Below are positions 8,395 through 14,473 of a DNA stretch of 32,423 bases, piece by piece. The stretch spans positions 1 through 32,423 of IMG/VR virus record IMGVR_UViG_3300031774_002539; one strand, given 5' to 3'. The stretch comes from a virus. Made by a program: the position numbers and the translations under genes. How positions within the stretch are numbered: position 1 is the stretch's first letter; the number at the start of each line of letters is the position of its first letter. The notes beneath the pieces were generated by a model that was not told the DNA's origin, made no database searches, and worked only from the letters and a program-made list of their open reading frames with translations.

Positions 8395-8424
8395 TTGACT
8401 TATATACACTTTTTGTTGTAAGAT
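8395..8424 (+). promoter_or_regulatory. Sigma70-type promoter P4
   Basis: TTGACT at 8395-8400, 18-base spacer, TAAGAT at 8419-8424, then CAGGTATGA. Fourth copy of the module; it drives the MoxR-like ATPase gene with a leader of about 45 bases. Confidence 0.82.
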
Positions 8425-8475
8425 CAGGTATGAGAAATGAGAGATTAACTAACTTAATAAAGGGAAAAAAAAGTT

Positions 8476-9633
8476 ATGAATAATACAATAGTAAAAATAG
8501 AGATGTCGGGTAACCGATATAACGCTTGGGATATTGATGGTAATAAACTTACCTCAGAAATCTCAACTTCCACAAGGAAATCAGCTTATGAAGCTGGTAT
8601 GTGTTTGGAAAAACGAAGTGGAAAAAATGATAGGACTTATTGGTGGAAAGTTCCAATGAGTAAATTTGACGAGATGTCAGCTCCTGTCATTGATGTTTCA
8701 TCAGTTGATGTTCCATCAGACCACGCTGAAATGTTGAATTTCATTCATAGTTCTTATCAACTTAAACCTAAAGGTTTGGTTATGAAAGAACTGAATTGGA
8801 AATATTTGGTTAGAGGAGCGGTTCGTGGAAAGAATCTTCTGATGACAGGACCCGCTGGTTGTGGTAAAACAATGGCAGCTAAGTCATTGGTAAACGCTTT
8901 GGATAGACCTGACTTCTACTTTAACTTAGGAGCGACTCAAGATCCTCGTTCAACTTTAATTGGTAATACTCACTTTGATAAGAAGAAAGGAACTTACTTT
9001 TCTGAATCATTGTTTGTTACCGCAATCAAGACACCAAACGCTGTGATTCTACTTGATGAGTTATCAAGAGCTCATCCAGACGCTTGGAATATTCTGATGA
9101 CCGTTTTAGATAGTGGTCAAAGATATTTGAGAATTGATGAATCAGATGGTTCTGAAACCGTACCTGTCGCTGAAGGTGTTACATTCGTCGCGACCGCTAA
9201 TATCGGTAACGAATACACTTCTACTCGTGTTATGGATAAAGCACTTATGGATAGATTCACTATCGTAGAAATGGATGTTCTTTCTGATGAAGAAGAATAT
9301 GGTCTTTTGACTTATATGTTTCCTCATGTCGATCCTGACTTACTAAAGTCTGTTTCAGAAATCGCCCATCAAACTCGTTCCGAGTCTAAGAACGATAGTG
9401 GTAGAATCTCCAATGGAATCTCCACGAGAACTTCTGTGGAAATCGCAGGATTACTCTATGATGGTTTTGGTTTAGATGAAGCCGCTGAAGTTACGGTTTA
9501 CCCTCAGTTTTCTGAGGATGGTGGAATGGAGTCCGAGAGAACTTATGTGAAACAGCTCGTTCAGAAGTATGTTTCCGATGGAAGTTCTGATGACTTATTC
9601 AATGAAGAAGAAATCGAAAACGCTAATCTCTAA
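8476..9633 (+). CDS. MoxR/CobS-like AAA+ ATPase
   Basis: A 385-residue AAA+ protein of the MoxR/CobS type. Walker A is GPAGCGKT (residues 125-132, K131). Walker B is VILLDE (D194-E195), followed by LSRAHPDAWNILMTVLD. Sensor 1 is in TFVATANIGNEY, and MDKALMDRF provides the arginine finger region. The first 90 residues form a separate N-terminal extension. An AGGG ribosome site lies about 11 bases before the ATG at 8476. MoxR proteins use ATP to remodel targets together with VWA partners, and the VWA gene lies just upstream under the same promoter type, so the two probably act together. Cyanophage homologues are called cobS, but no other cobalamin genes are present here. A hairpin follows its stop. 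Confidence 0.9.
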   Translation: MNNTIVKIEMSGNRYNAWDIDGNKLTSEISTSTRKSAYEAGMCLEKRSGKNDRTYWWKVPMSKFDEMSAPVIDVSSVDVPSDHAEMLNFIHSSYQLKPKGLVMKELNWKYLVRGAVRGKNLLMTGPAGCGKTMAAKSLVNALDRPDFYFNLGATQDPRSTLIGNTHFDKKKGTYFSESLFVTAIKTPNAVILLDELSRAHPDAWNILMTVLDSGQRYLRIDESDGSETVPVAEGVTFVATANIGNEYTSTRVMDKALMDRFTIVEMDVLSDEEEYGLLTYMFPHVDPDLLKSVSEIAHQTRSESKNDSGRISNGISTRTSVEIAGLLYDGFGLDEAAEVTVYPQFSEDGGMESERTYVKQLVQKYVSDGSSDDLFNEEEIENANL

Positions 9634-9645
9634 GATTAGTATCAA

Positions 9646-9677
9646 AGAAGAAACCGCTTTAAATAGTGGTTTCTTCT
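9646..9677 (+). terminator. Intergenic 13-bp hairpin, possible terminator
   Basis: Arms 9646-9658 and 9665-9677 pair over 13 bases (one G-T pair) around a 6-base loop, just after the ATPase stop. Only a weak T-rich tail (ATATCATTT) follows, so it may end transcription partly or protect the 3' end of the message. Confidence 0.55.
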
Positions 9678-9713
9678 ATATCATTTAACTACTTATTATA
9701 AGGATAATAAATA

Positions 9714-9923
9714 ATGGATAAAACCCTAAAAAAGAAATTGGACAAACTTACAGATCAAGATTTGTTTATGAACGAAGATGTAAGATTGACTTATATTGAA
9801 AATGTTGTAAGGAAACTAAAACAAGGTGTGTATCCTACATCCAATTTAAAGCGTCTTGACTATTTGATTAAACGACATAATCGAATTAAAGAGATGAAAA
9901 AAGATTTGAAAAAAAGAGGTTAG
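9714..9923 (+). CDS. Small charged helical protein, unknown
   Basis: A 69-residue protein, very rich in lysine, with heptad-like leucines (KKKLDKLTDQDLF, then LKRLDYLIKRHNRIKEMKKDLKK). It is probably all helix and perhaps a coiled coil or DNA/RNA binder. An AAGGATA ribosome site lies before the ATG at 9714. It stands alone between two hairpins; its stop codon falls inside the 5' arm of the next structured element. No family recognised. Confidence 0.65.
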   Translation: MDKTLKKKLDKLTDQDLFMNEDVRLTYIENVVRKLKQGVYPTSNLKRLDYLIKRHNRIKEMKKDLKKRG

Positions 9924-9995
9924 TTCCTCTCTCTCAGAGGTGGTATCATTCCCCTTTATTGGTATCACCTCGCATTTTTAGGAAAGGGAACTAAC
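9919..9995 (+). promoter_or_regulatory. Structured leader RNA with nested helices upstream of the 10015 gene
   Basis: An outer helix pairs 9919-9927 (GTTAGTTCC) with 9987-9995 (GGAACTAAC). Inside is a 12-bp hairpin, 9937-9948 with 9960-9971 (two G-T pairs). A competing small hairpin, CCTCT at 9926-9930 with AGAGG at 9936-9940, would break both. This suggests a regulated 5' leader or a processing/termination site. The structure is read directly from the sequence; the function is inference. Confidence 0.5.
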
Positions 9996-10014
9996 ACAAA
10001 CTATGGGAGTGCAT

Positions 10015-10479
10015 ATGAAAAGGATAATAGAAGGTGTGTTAGAAGATTTAGTTGGTAGTGAATTAAATTTTGAATCAAAAACTGCAAGAGATACAATTAC
10101 AAAATTAGTAACATCAGCATTAAGAAGTGAAGGTACTTATATTAAAAATAATGAAATAAAATCAACACCAAATGATTTAAAACTTGGTGGTAAAGTACGA
10201 GAACTTAGTAATCAAATTTACAGAGAAATGACAGCAGATGGATTACCAATTGGTGGAGATGTAGAGGCAGTATTGGAATCACAGAGGTTAGCAGAAGAAA
10301 TAGTAAATGGGAAAAATGACGATTGGATATATGAATCACCAGATGGTGGAGAAACTGTATTCAGAAGAAAATTCGAGGATTATAATCCTGAAAATAAGGA
10401 ACATATAGATTGGGAAACCAAAGAACCAACGGGCAAAACTTTTTTAGAGTATCCGTGGCACAAGAAAGATGAAAGATAA
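10015..10479 (+). CDS. Unknown soluble protein
   Basis: A 154-residue product. An ATG at 10003 is in frame, but a GGGAG ribosome site at 10005-10009 is ideally spaced for the ATG at 10015, which I take as the start. The protein begins MKRIIEGVLEDLV and is acidic and helical in its first 100 residues. A C-terminal segment is rich in Trp, Tyr and charged residues (DDWIYESPDGGETVFRRKF). There are no cysteines, signal peptide or membrane spans. It follows a structured leader and overlaps the next gene. No family recognised. Confidence 0.7.
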   Translation: MKRIIEGVLEDLVGSELNFESKTARDTITKLVTSALRSEGTYIKNNEIKSTPNDLKLGGKVRELSNQIYREMTADGLPIGGDVEAVLESQRLAEEIVNGKNDDWIYESPDGGETVFRRKFEDYNPENKEHIDWETKEPTGKTFLEYPWHKKDER

Positions 10480-10654
10480 ATGTGTAACTTGTGGAGTTGA
10501 TAGTATCTTTGATTTGAAAGAACACATAAAATTTAGAATAGGTTATATTCGAGGAGTAGGTCAATTGTGTTTGGGGTGTTATGATGAAATTTATTTTAAA
10601 TCAAAAACCGAAAAGGAAATGAAAAATGAAAATGGAACAATGGTCAGGCTTTGA
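10469..10654 (+). CDS. Small zinc-finger protein (two CxxC pairs)
   Basis: A 61-residue protein with CVTCG at residues 5-9 and CLGCYDEIYF from residue 34, two CxxC knuckles about 26 residues apart, typical of a small treble-clef or ribbon zinc site. It overlaps the previous gene by 11 bases and the next by 29. The last residues beyond the second knuckle are polar and probably disordered. Such small zinc proteins are common in T4-like phages as regulators or adapters; the role here is unknown. Confidence 0.65.
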   Translation: MKDKCVTCGVDSIFDLKEHIKFRIGYIRGVGQLCLGCYDEIYFKSKTEKEMKNENGTMVRL

Positions 10655-10934
10655 TAAGTACTGCGTAATGTTAAACGGAGAAGGTTCTACTGCAAAGGGA
10701 GCAAGAATGGGATATCAGGCATACTTAGACTTTAAAAGAGTAAAAGAAGCTTTACATCAGATATCAAAGTCAGATAGTGGTTATTCTTATGATGGTAATA
10801 TTTATAGTAAGAGTATTACATCCTCAAGGGCCACACAAATTTTAATGAAATTAGAAGAAGCCAAATGGGATGATGATATAATTATAGTAGCTAAACAAAT
10901 AGGTGCTGACAGCATGTTATCACCGAGACGATAG
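10626..10934 (+). CDS. Unknown small protein
   Basis: A 102-residue protein starting within the end of the zinc-finger gene, with GGAAA upstream serving as a weak ribosome site. The sequence contains GEGSTAKGARMGYQAYLDF and then two probable helices around a Ser/Tyr-rich turn (SGYSYDGNIYSKSITSS). The C-terminus ends in a basic SPRR. No motif recognised. Its stop codon lies in the 5' arm of the hairpin that precedes the nuclease gene, so its translation could affect that hairpin. Confidence 0.65.
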   Translation: MKMEQWSGFDKYCVMLNGEGSTAKGARMGYQAYLDFKRVKEALHQISKSDSGYSYDGNIYSKSITSSRATQILMKLEEAKWDDDIIIVAKQIGADSMLSPRR

Positions 10935-10971
10935 GGGAAACTTATTTCTCTTATCGGTATAGGAGAAATAA
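10929..10971 (+). promoter_or_regulatory. Two mutually exclusive hairpins over the nuclease ribosome site
   Basis: Hairpin 1 pairs 10929-10940 with 10945-10956 (12 bp, two G-T pairs) and includes the stop codon of the upstream gene. Hairpin 2 pairs 10942-10950 (TTATTTCTC) with 10963-10971 (GAGAAATAA, 9 bp perfect) and hides most of the AGGAG ribosome site (10961-10965) of the nuclease gene at 10973. The two share 10945-10950, so only one can form. Confidence 0.55.
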
Positions 10972-10972
10972 A

Positions 10973-11458
10973 ATGGCAAAGAAACCAGCGTCGTTTGAGT
11001 ATAACGGCACACTTGTTAAAGTTTTAGATGGAGATACAATCGATTGTTATATTGATTTGGGTTTCGATTTAAAAATTAAAAAAAGAATTAGATATATGGG
11101 TATTGATACTTGGGAAAGTAGAACTCGTGATTTAGATGAAAAGAAAAAAGGACTAGCAGCCAAAGCTCGTAACAAAGAGTTATTAGAGGCTGGTACTTTC
11201 AAGATAGTTTCACATGGAACTGGTAAGTTCGGTAGAGTATTGGGTGAGATATTTGTTTCACCAGATGCAGTAGGACACGAAGTATCAGAAAATGTTGATA
11301 AATCATCTGATGGATTGGTTAGTATTAATGATATACTGATCAATGAAGGACACGCTTACGAGTACGATGGTGGTAAGAAAAAGAAATTTGTCGCTGAAAT
11401 ACAAACAGAAAAGGCAGCTAAGAAAGAAGATTTAGTTGATAAACCAGCAGAGGAATAA
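10973..11458 (+). CDS. Staphylococcal nuclease (SNase)-fold endonuclease
   Basis: A 161-residue SNase/thermonuclease family protein. The OB-fold core runs from VKVLDGDTIDCYIDLG to about residue 125. Catalytic positions match micrococcal nuclease: D21 in DGDT, R40 and D45 in RYMGIDTWE, E48, and R88 in GKFGRVLGEI. ILINEGHAYEYDGGKKK closes the fold, followed by a charged tail. It has no signal peptide, so it should act inside the cell, perhaps in breaking down host DNA or in DNA repair. The ribosome site AGGAG at 10961-10965 lies in a switchable hairpin, suggesting translational control. Family call firm; role inferred. Confidence 0.9.
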   Translation: MAKKPASFEYNGTLVKVLDGDTIDCYIDLGFDLKIKKRIRYMGIDTWESRTRDLDEKKKGLAAKARNKELLEAGTFKIVSHGTGKFGRVLGEIFVSPDAVGHEVSENVDKSSDGLVSINDILINEGHAYEYDGGKKKKFVAEIQTEKAAKKEDLVDKPAEE

Positions 11459-11459
11459 A

Positions 11460-11537
11460 ATGACATACGAAATAGTAGTAAGTTACTCTACTGAAAACAC
11501 TACCCAGCTATACAAGTATTATTACTGGGAAGAATAA
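11460..11537 (+). CDS. Very small protein, unknown
   Basis: A 25-residue frame beginning two bases after the nuclease stop, with GAGGAA upstream as a ribosome site. It is Tyr/Thr-rich and ends KYYYWEE. Tight spacing with the flanking genes supports it, but its small size makes the call weak. Confidence 0.4.
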   Translation: MTYEIVVSYSTENTTQLYKYYYWEE

Positions 11538-11539
11538 AA

Positions 11540-11686
11540 ATGAATAAGTGGGATAGAGTAGAGAAGAAACCAAAAAGAATTAAGTATACCAAACAAGATG
11601 AACTTTTTGATTATCTAAAAATGGGATTAATTATTTTGGTGGGATATCTATTCTTCCACTTTATAATAATGGGATGGACATTATGA
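11540..11686 (+). CDS. Small single-span membrane protein, unknown
   Basis: A 48-residue protein with a basic N-terminal half (KKPKRIKYTK, residues 9-18) and one hydrophobic span at residues 27-46 rich in Ile, Leu, Phe and Gly. By charge, the N-terminus would stay in the cytoplasm. It starts three bases after the preceding stop and overlaps the next ATG by four bases (ATGA). No family recognised. Confidence 0.55.
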   Translation: MNKWDRVEKKPKRIKYTKQDELFDYLKMGLIILVGYLFFHFIIMGWTL

Positions 11687-11850
11687 AATATAAGGTTATA
11701 AAAGACTATCCAACAGCAAATGGTATTCTTTATAAAGATGAGTTAGTTAATGAAGCAGGTAACTCTACTTTAAAGGGGCATATCAGAGTTAAGGATAATA
11801 TGGGCCGAATTTGGTTCGTACCGAAACAAACAATAAAAAAAATAAAATAG
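11683..11850 (+). CDS. Small protein, unknown
   Basis: A 55-residue frame overlapping the previous stop by ATGA. It has an alternating beta-strand pattern with Gly turns (YKVIKDYPTANGILYKDE, then IRVKDNMGRIWFVPKQT) and a basic end, which looks like a small SH3-like or OB-like barrel. That is only a shape impression. It is the last protein gene before a 730-base stretch without one. Confidence 0.5.
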   Translation: MKYKVIKDYPTANGILYKDELVNEAGNSTLKGHIRVKDNMGRIWFVPKQTIKKIK

Positions 11851-11856
11851 CATAAA

Positions 11857-11879
11857 AAACCTATCGTTTGGGATTTTTT
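11857..11879 (+). terminator. Weak intrinsic terminator after the small-gene string
   Basis: AAAAAACC pairs with GG-A-TTTTTT (one bulged A) around a short loop, and the T run at 11874-11879 is part of the 3' arm. It comes just after the 11683 gene and would separate that operon from the structured RNA. Confidence 0.4.
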
Positions 11880-11896
11880 GTGTATATATATATTAT
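11868..11896 (+). promoter_or_regulatory. Possible promoter for the large structured RNA
   Basis: TTGGGA at 11868-11873, 17-base spacer, TATTAT at 11891-11896, giving a start near 11903, 27 bases before the closing helix of the RNA. A second candidate, TTGACA at 11918-11923 with TAGAGA at 11940, would start inside the helix and is less likely. Neither uses the TAAGAT module. Confidence 0.4.
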
Positions 11897-11929
11897 GTCT
11901 TTCGGGACAAAAGTTTTTTGACAAATTGA

Positions 11930-12472
11930 AAATGGAAAGTAGAGAGACTAATTATCTCTCTATGGGATTGACCGAACAATGAGTGACTTCGAAGCTCATA
12001 AGGTAATCCGCTCTTAGACTCGTGGTGAGTTGGTATTCGGGTAAATGTTCAAAATACCTTGCGACAGCATTAAGAGAATGTACTTTCAGATAAAATTAAG
12101 AACGCGATTCTTAGACCTTGTTATGGGTAAGGGTAAAACCGAAATCCCATCTTGTGACCGAATAAACTAAACTCAGAGAGTTAAGGTAATGGCACAGAGG
12201 TTGTACTCACTTTGACGATGACTAACCATCATTGAGGAGAACCAAAGTAACTTTTGGGTGTTAGGTACAAGGTAAAAAAAATCTGAGTCTGAAAGTTGTA
12301 GGTATTCGCAAATCCTACATCCCCAAATTTTCATTTTTGGAAGGTATCTTTACAGATTGAAAAGATGAGAAGGGTGTTATTGTATTCCCTAACTTTCCAT
12401 TTATTTAGGTGGTGAGGCTTTCTTACATATACCCGATAATTTTAATTATCTAAAACTCACCACCTTTTTTTT
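11930..12472 (+). ncRNA. Large multibranched structured RNA, class not recognised
   Basis: No protein gene fits here. The ends pair perfectly: 11930-11940 with 12392-12402, 11 bp. Inside, all helices nest: 11940-11947/11955-11962 (8 bp, sharing base 11940 with the end helix); 11965-11973/12002-12009 (one bulge) enclosing 11979-11983/11995-11999; 12011-12016/12071-12076 enclosing 12018-12021/12027-12030 and 12032-12037/12053-12058; 12082-12090/12288-12296 (9 bp) enclosing 12097-12102/12108-12113, 12123-12127/12146-12150 and 12172-12177/12282-12287, the last enclosing 12201-12206/12265-12270; then hairpins at 12297-12319, 12323-12340, 12346-12366 and 12371-12390. A strong terminator follows. 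Size and layout recall large ornate phage RNAs such as GOLLD and ROOL, but I cannot match it to either. It is not evidently tmRNA or RNase P RNA. Confidence 0.8.
12407..12472 (+). terminator. Strong intrinsic terminator of the large RNA
   Basis: A perfect 10-bp stem, AGGTGGTGAG (12407-12416) with CTCACCACCT (12456-12465), followed by eight T (12465-12472). The long loop carries its own hairpin (GATAAT 12435-12440 with ATTATC 12445-12450). It starts five bases after the closing helix of the RNA, so it marks the RNA's 3' end. Confidence 0.88.
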
Positions 12473-12487
12473 AGCAAAAAATTTGTG

Positions 12488-12517
12488 TTGTTTTTAAAAC
12501 AAACCAATACTTATAGT
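12488..12517 (+). promoter_or_regulatory. Possible promoter of the replication operon
   Basis: TTGTTT at 12488-12493, 18-base spacer, TATAGT at 12512-12517, after the RNA terminator and about 65 bases before the single-strand binding protein start. The ribosome site AAGGAG follows downstream. A promoter is expected here because of the terminator, but the hexamers are only moderately good. Confidence 0.4.
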
Positions 12518-12581
12518 TGTACAGAAAAATATGTACAATTACAAAATAACAAATAAACATAAACAAATAAGGAGATAACAA

Positions 12582-13352
12582 ATGGATATTGAAGCCGTAA
12601 GAAAGCGACTAAACCAGTTACAAACCTCAACTACAAGAACAACAAACTTGTGGAAACCTCAACCAGGAAAGACACAAATCCGTCTTTTACCTTACAAACT
12701 AAATCAAGAAGTTCCTTTTATCGAACTATTCTTTCATTATGATTTAGGTGGAAAGTCTTATCTTTCACCAATCTCATTTGGTAGACCAGATCCGATTGAA
12801 GAATTTGCTGAAAAACTAAAGTCAAGTGGAAATCGTGAAGATTGGAGACTTGGTAAGAAGTTAGAAGCAAAACTCAGAACTTTTGCACCAGTTTGTGTTC
12901 GTGGTGAAGAAAACCAAGGCTCTAAGTTTTGGGGATTTGGTAAAACCGTATATCAAGAACTACTATCAATTATAGCAGATCCTGATTATGGTGATATTAG
13001 TGATCCAGTTAATGGACGCGATGTAGTGGTTGAATTCCTAACAGCTGAAGAAACAGGAGCGTCGTTTCCTAAGACTAACATCCGTGTTAAACCAAACCAA
13101 ACACCAGTTACAGAAGATAAAGCAGTTTTATCTACATTACTTGATGACCAAAAAGATATCCGTGAGGTATATAATGAGTTAAGTTATGATGAACTTGCAG
13201 AAGCTTTACAAGATTGGTTAAACCCAAGTGAAGATGGTGAAGATAAAGGCTCAGACAATTCCGTACCAGCATCAACAACAAAGAAATTAGAAAGTGCAGT
13301 AACAAACACTTCTAATGTTAGTGATGCTTTTGATGACCTGTTTAATAAATAG
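12582..13352 (+). CDS. gp32: T4 gp32-like single-stranded DNA-binding protein
   Basis: A 256-residue gp32-type protein. The basic N-terminal segment (DIEAVRKRLNQLQ) matches the part that makes neighbouring molecules cooperate. The core has the OB-fold pattern of phage gp32, including WKPQPGKTQIRLLPY, FIELFFHYDLGGKSYLSP and FWGFGKTVYQELLSII. The C-terminal tail is acidic and ends SDAFDDLFNK; in T4 the acidic tail recruits other replication proteins. It lacks most of the zinc-binding cysteines of T4 gp32, as is common in marine relatives. A strong ribosome site (AAGGAGATA) precedes the ATG. It is followed 14 bases later by uvsX, the usual recombination partner. Confidence 0.92.
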   Translation: MDIEAVRKRLNQLQTSTTRTTNLWKPQPGKTQIRLLPYKLNQEVPFIELFFHYDLGGKSYLSPISFGRPDPIEEFAEKLKSSGNREDWRLGKKLEAKLRTFAPVCVRGEENQGSKFWGFGKTVYQELLSIIADPDYGDISDPVNGRDVVVEFLTAEETGASFPKTNIRVKPNQTPVTEDKAVLSTLLDDQKDIREVYNELSYDELAEALQDWLNPSEDGEDKGSDNSVPASTTKKLESAVTNTSNVSDAFDDLFNK

Positions 13353-13366
13353 AAAAGGAGACATAT

Positions 13367-14473
13367 ATGTCTATATCAGCAAAAGATGAACTTGCACAAG
13401 TTCTTGCCGATAACCTTAATAAGCAGTTCAAGGATACGAAAGTAGCCTATTTCTTAGATGGTTCAAATGCTACACCAACAGATGTAAAGGAATTTATATC
13501 AACTGGTTCATCAATTTTAGATCTAGCAATCTCCAATCGTCCTAATGGTGGAATAGCCGTAGGACGAATTACGGAGATAAATGGTTTAGAATCAAGTGGT
13601 AAATCTCTAATAGGAACTCACATTCTTTCAGAAACTCAGAAGAAAGGTGGTATAGCAGTTTATATCGATACCGAAACTTCTGTTAGTAGAGAATGGTTAG
13701 AAACTATTGGTGTTAATGTTCAAGACTTGTTATATCTTCATGTCGAAACCGTAGAAGATATATTTCAATGTATTGAAAACATTGTTACCAAGATTAGGGA
13801 ATCAGATAGAGATAGGTTAGTTACAATCCTCGTGGATAGTTTAGCAGGGGCATCGACCAAAGTAGAGATGGAAGCCGATTTCGAGAAAGATGGATGGGCA
13901 ACAAGTAAAGCAATTATCGTTTCTAAAGCGATGAGGAAGGTTACACAAATGATTGGTAGAGAAAGAATAGCTCTTGTCTTTACTAATCAACTCAGACAGA
14001 AACTCGGAGTAATGTTCGGTGATCCTTGGACAACAAGTGGTGGTAAGGCATTACCATTTCACTCATCAACTCGTATTCGTTTAAAGAATATGGGACAAAT
14101 CAAAGATACAGCAAAAAATGTATTGGGTATGAAAACTCGATGTCAGATTATCAAGAATCGTTTAGGCCCACCATTACGACATGCCGATTTCAATTTATAC
14201 TTCGATAGTGGTATAGATGATATGGGAAGTTGGTTAACGGTCCTGAAAGAACACAAACTCTTGAAAGTTGCTGGAGCTTGGTACACTTTAGAATATAAAG
14301 GTAAGGATATCAAATTTCAATCTAAAGACTTTGATAAGAAGTTGAAAGAAACTGATGGACTACAAGAACACCTTTATGATTTAATCTGTGAAGCATCCAT
14401 ACTGAAATACCAATCAAAAGATTTAGGTATTGATGATGTGGTTTACACAGATGAAGTGATTGGTGATGAATAA
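13367..14473 (+). CDS. uvsX: UvsX/RecA-like recombinase
   Basis: A 368-residue RecA-family strand-exchange ATPase. Walker A is GLESSGKS (residues 73-80, K79). The glutamate-bearing strand IAVYIDTETSV matches the family's catalytic region, Walker B is VTILVDSLAG, and FTNQLRQKLGVMFGDPWTTSGGKALPFHSS includes the loop 2 DNA-binding region. It coats single-stranded DNA and drives homologous pairing, working with gp32 (upstream) and the gp41 helicase (downstream). The length and the GG-KALPFHSS region resemble T4 UvsX and bacterial RecA equally. Ribosome site AAAAGGAG lies before the ATG. It overlaps the flap nuclease gene. Confidence 0.93.
   Translation: MSISAKDELAQVLADNLNKQFKDTKVAYFLDGSNATPTDVKEFISTGSSILDLAISNRPNGGIAVGRITEINGLESSGKSLIGTHILSETQKKGGIAVYIDTETSVSREWLETIGVNVQDLLYLHVETVEDIFQCIENIVTKIRESDRDRLVTILVDSLAGASTKVEMEADFEKDGWATSKAIIVSKAMRKVTQMIGRERIALVFTNQLRQKLGVMFGDPWTTSGGKALPFHSSTRIRLKNMGQIKDTAKNVLGMKTRCQIIKNRLGPPLRHADFNLYFDSGIDDMGSWLTVLKEHKLLKVAGAWYTLEYKGKDIKFQSKDFDKKLKETDGLQEHLYDLICEASILKYQSKDLGIDDVVYTDEVIGDE

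Noticed and set aside
5820-9633. Reading the MoxR/VWA pair as cobalamin biosynthesis genes cobS/cobT
   Set aside because: No other cobalamin genes are present, and MoxR-VWA pairs with other roles are common. The need of the class II reductase for B12 is only a suggestive link.
11730-11924. 64-residue reverse-strand reading frame
   Set aside because: It runs opposite to the small gene at 11683 and across a terminator-like stretch, with no ribosome site or recognisable motif.
11930-12402. tmRNA, RNase P RNA or a tRNA cluster
   Set aside because: I see no CCA-ended acceptor stem, no T-loop signature (GTTCRANYC) and no tag frame, and no RNase P core sequence. A covariance search would settle it.
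11930-12402. Group I intron
   Set aside because: It lies between complete genes rather than inside one, and the ends pair with each other and with a terminator, as for an independent transcript.
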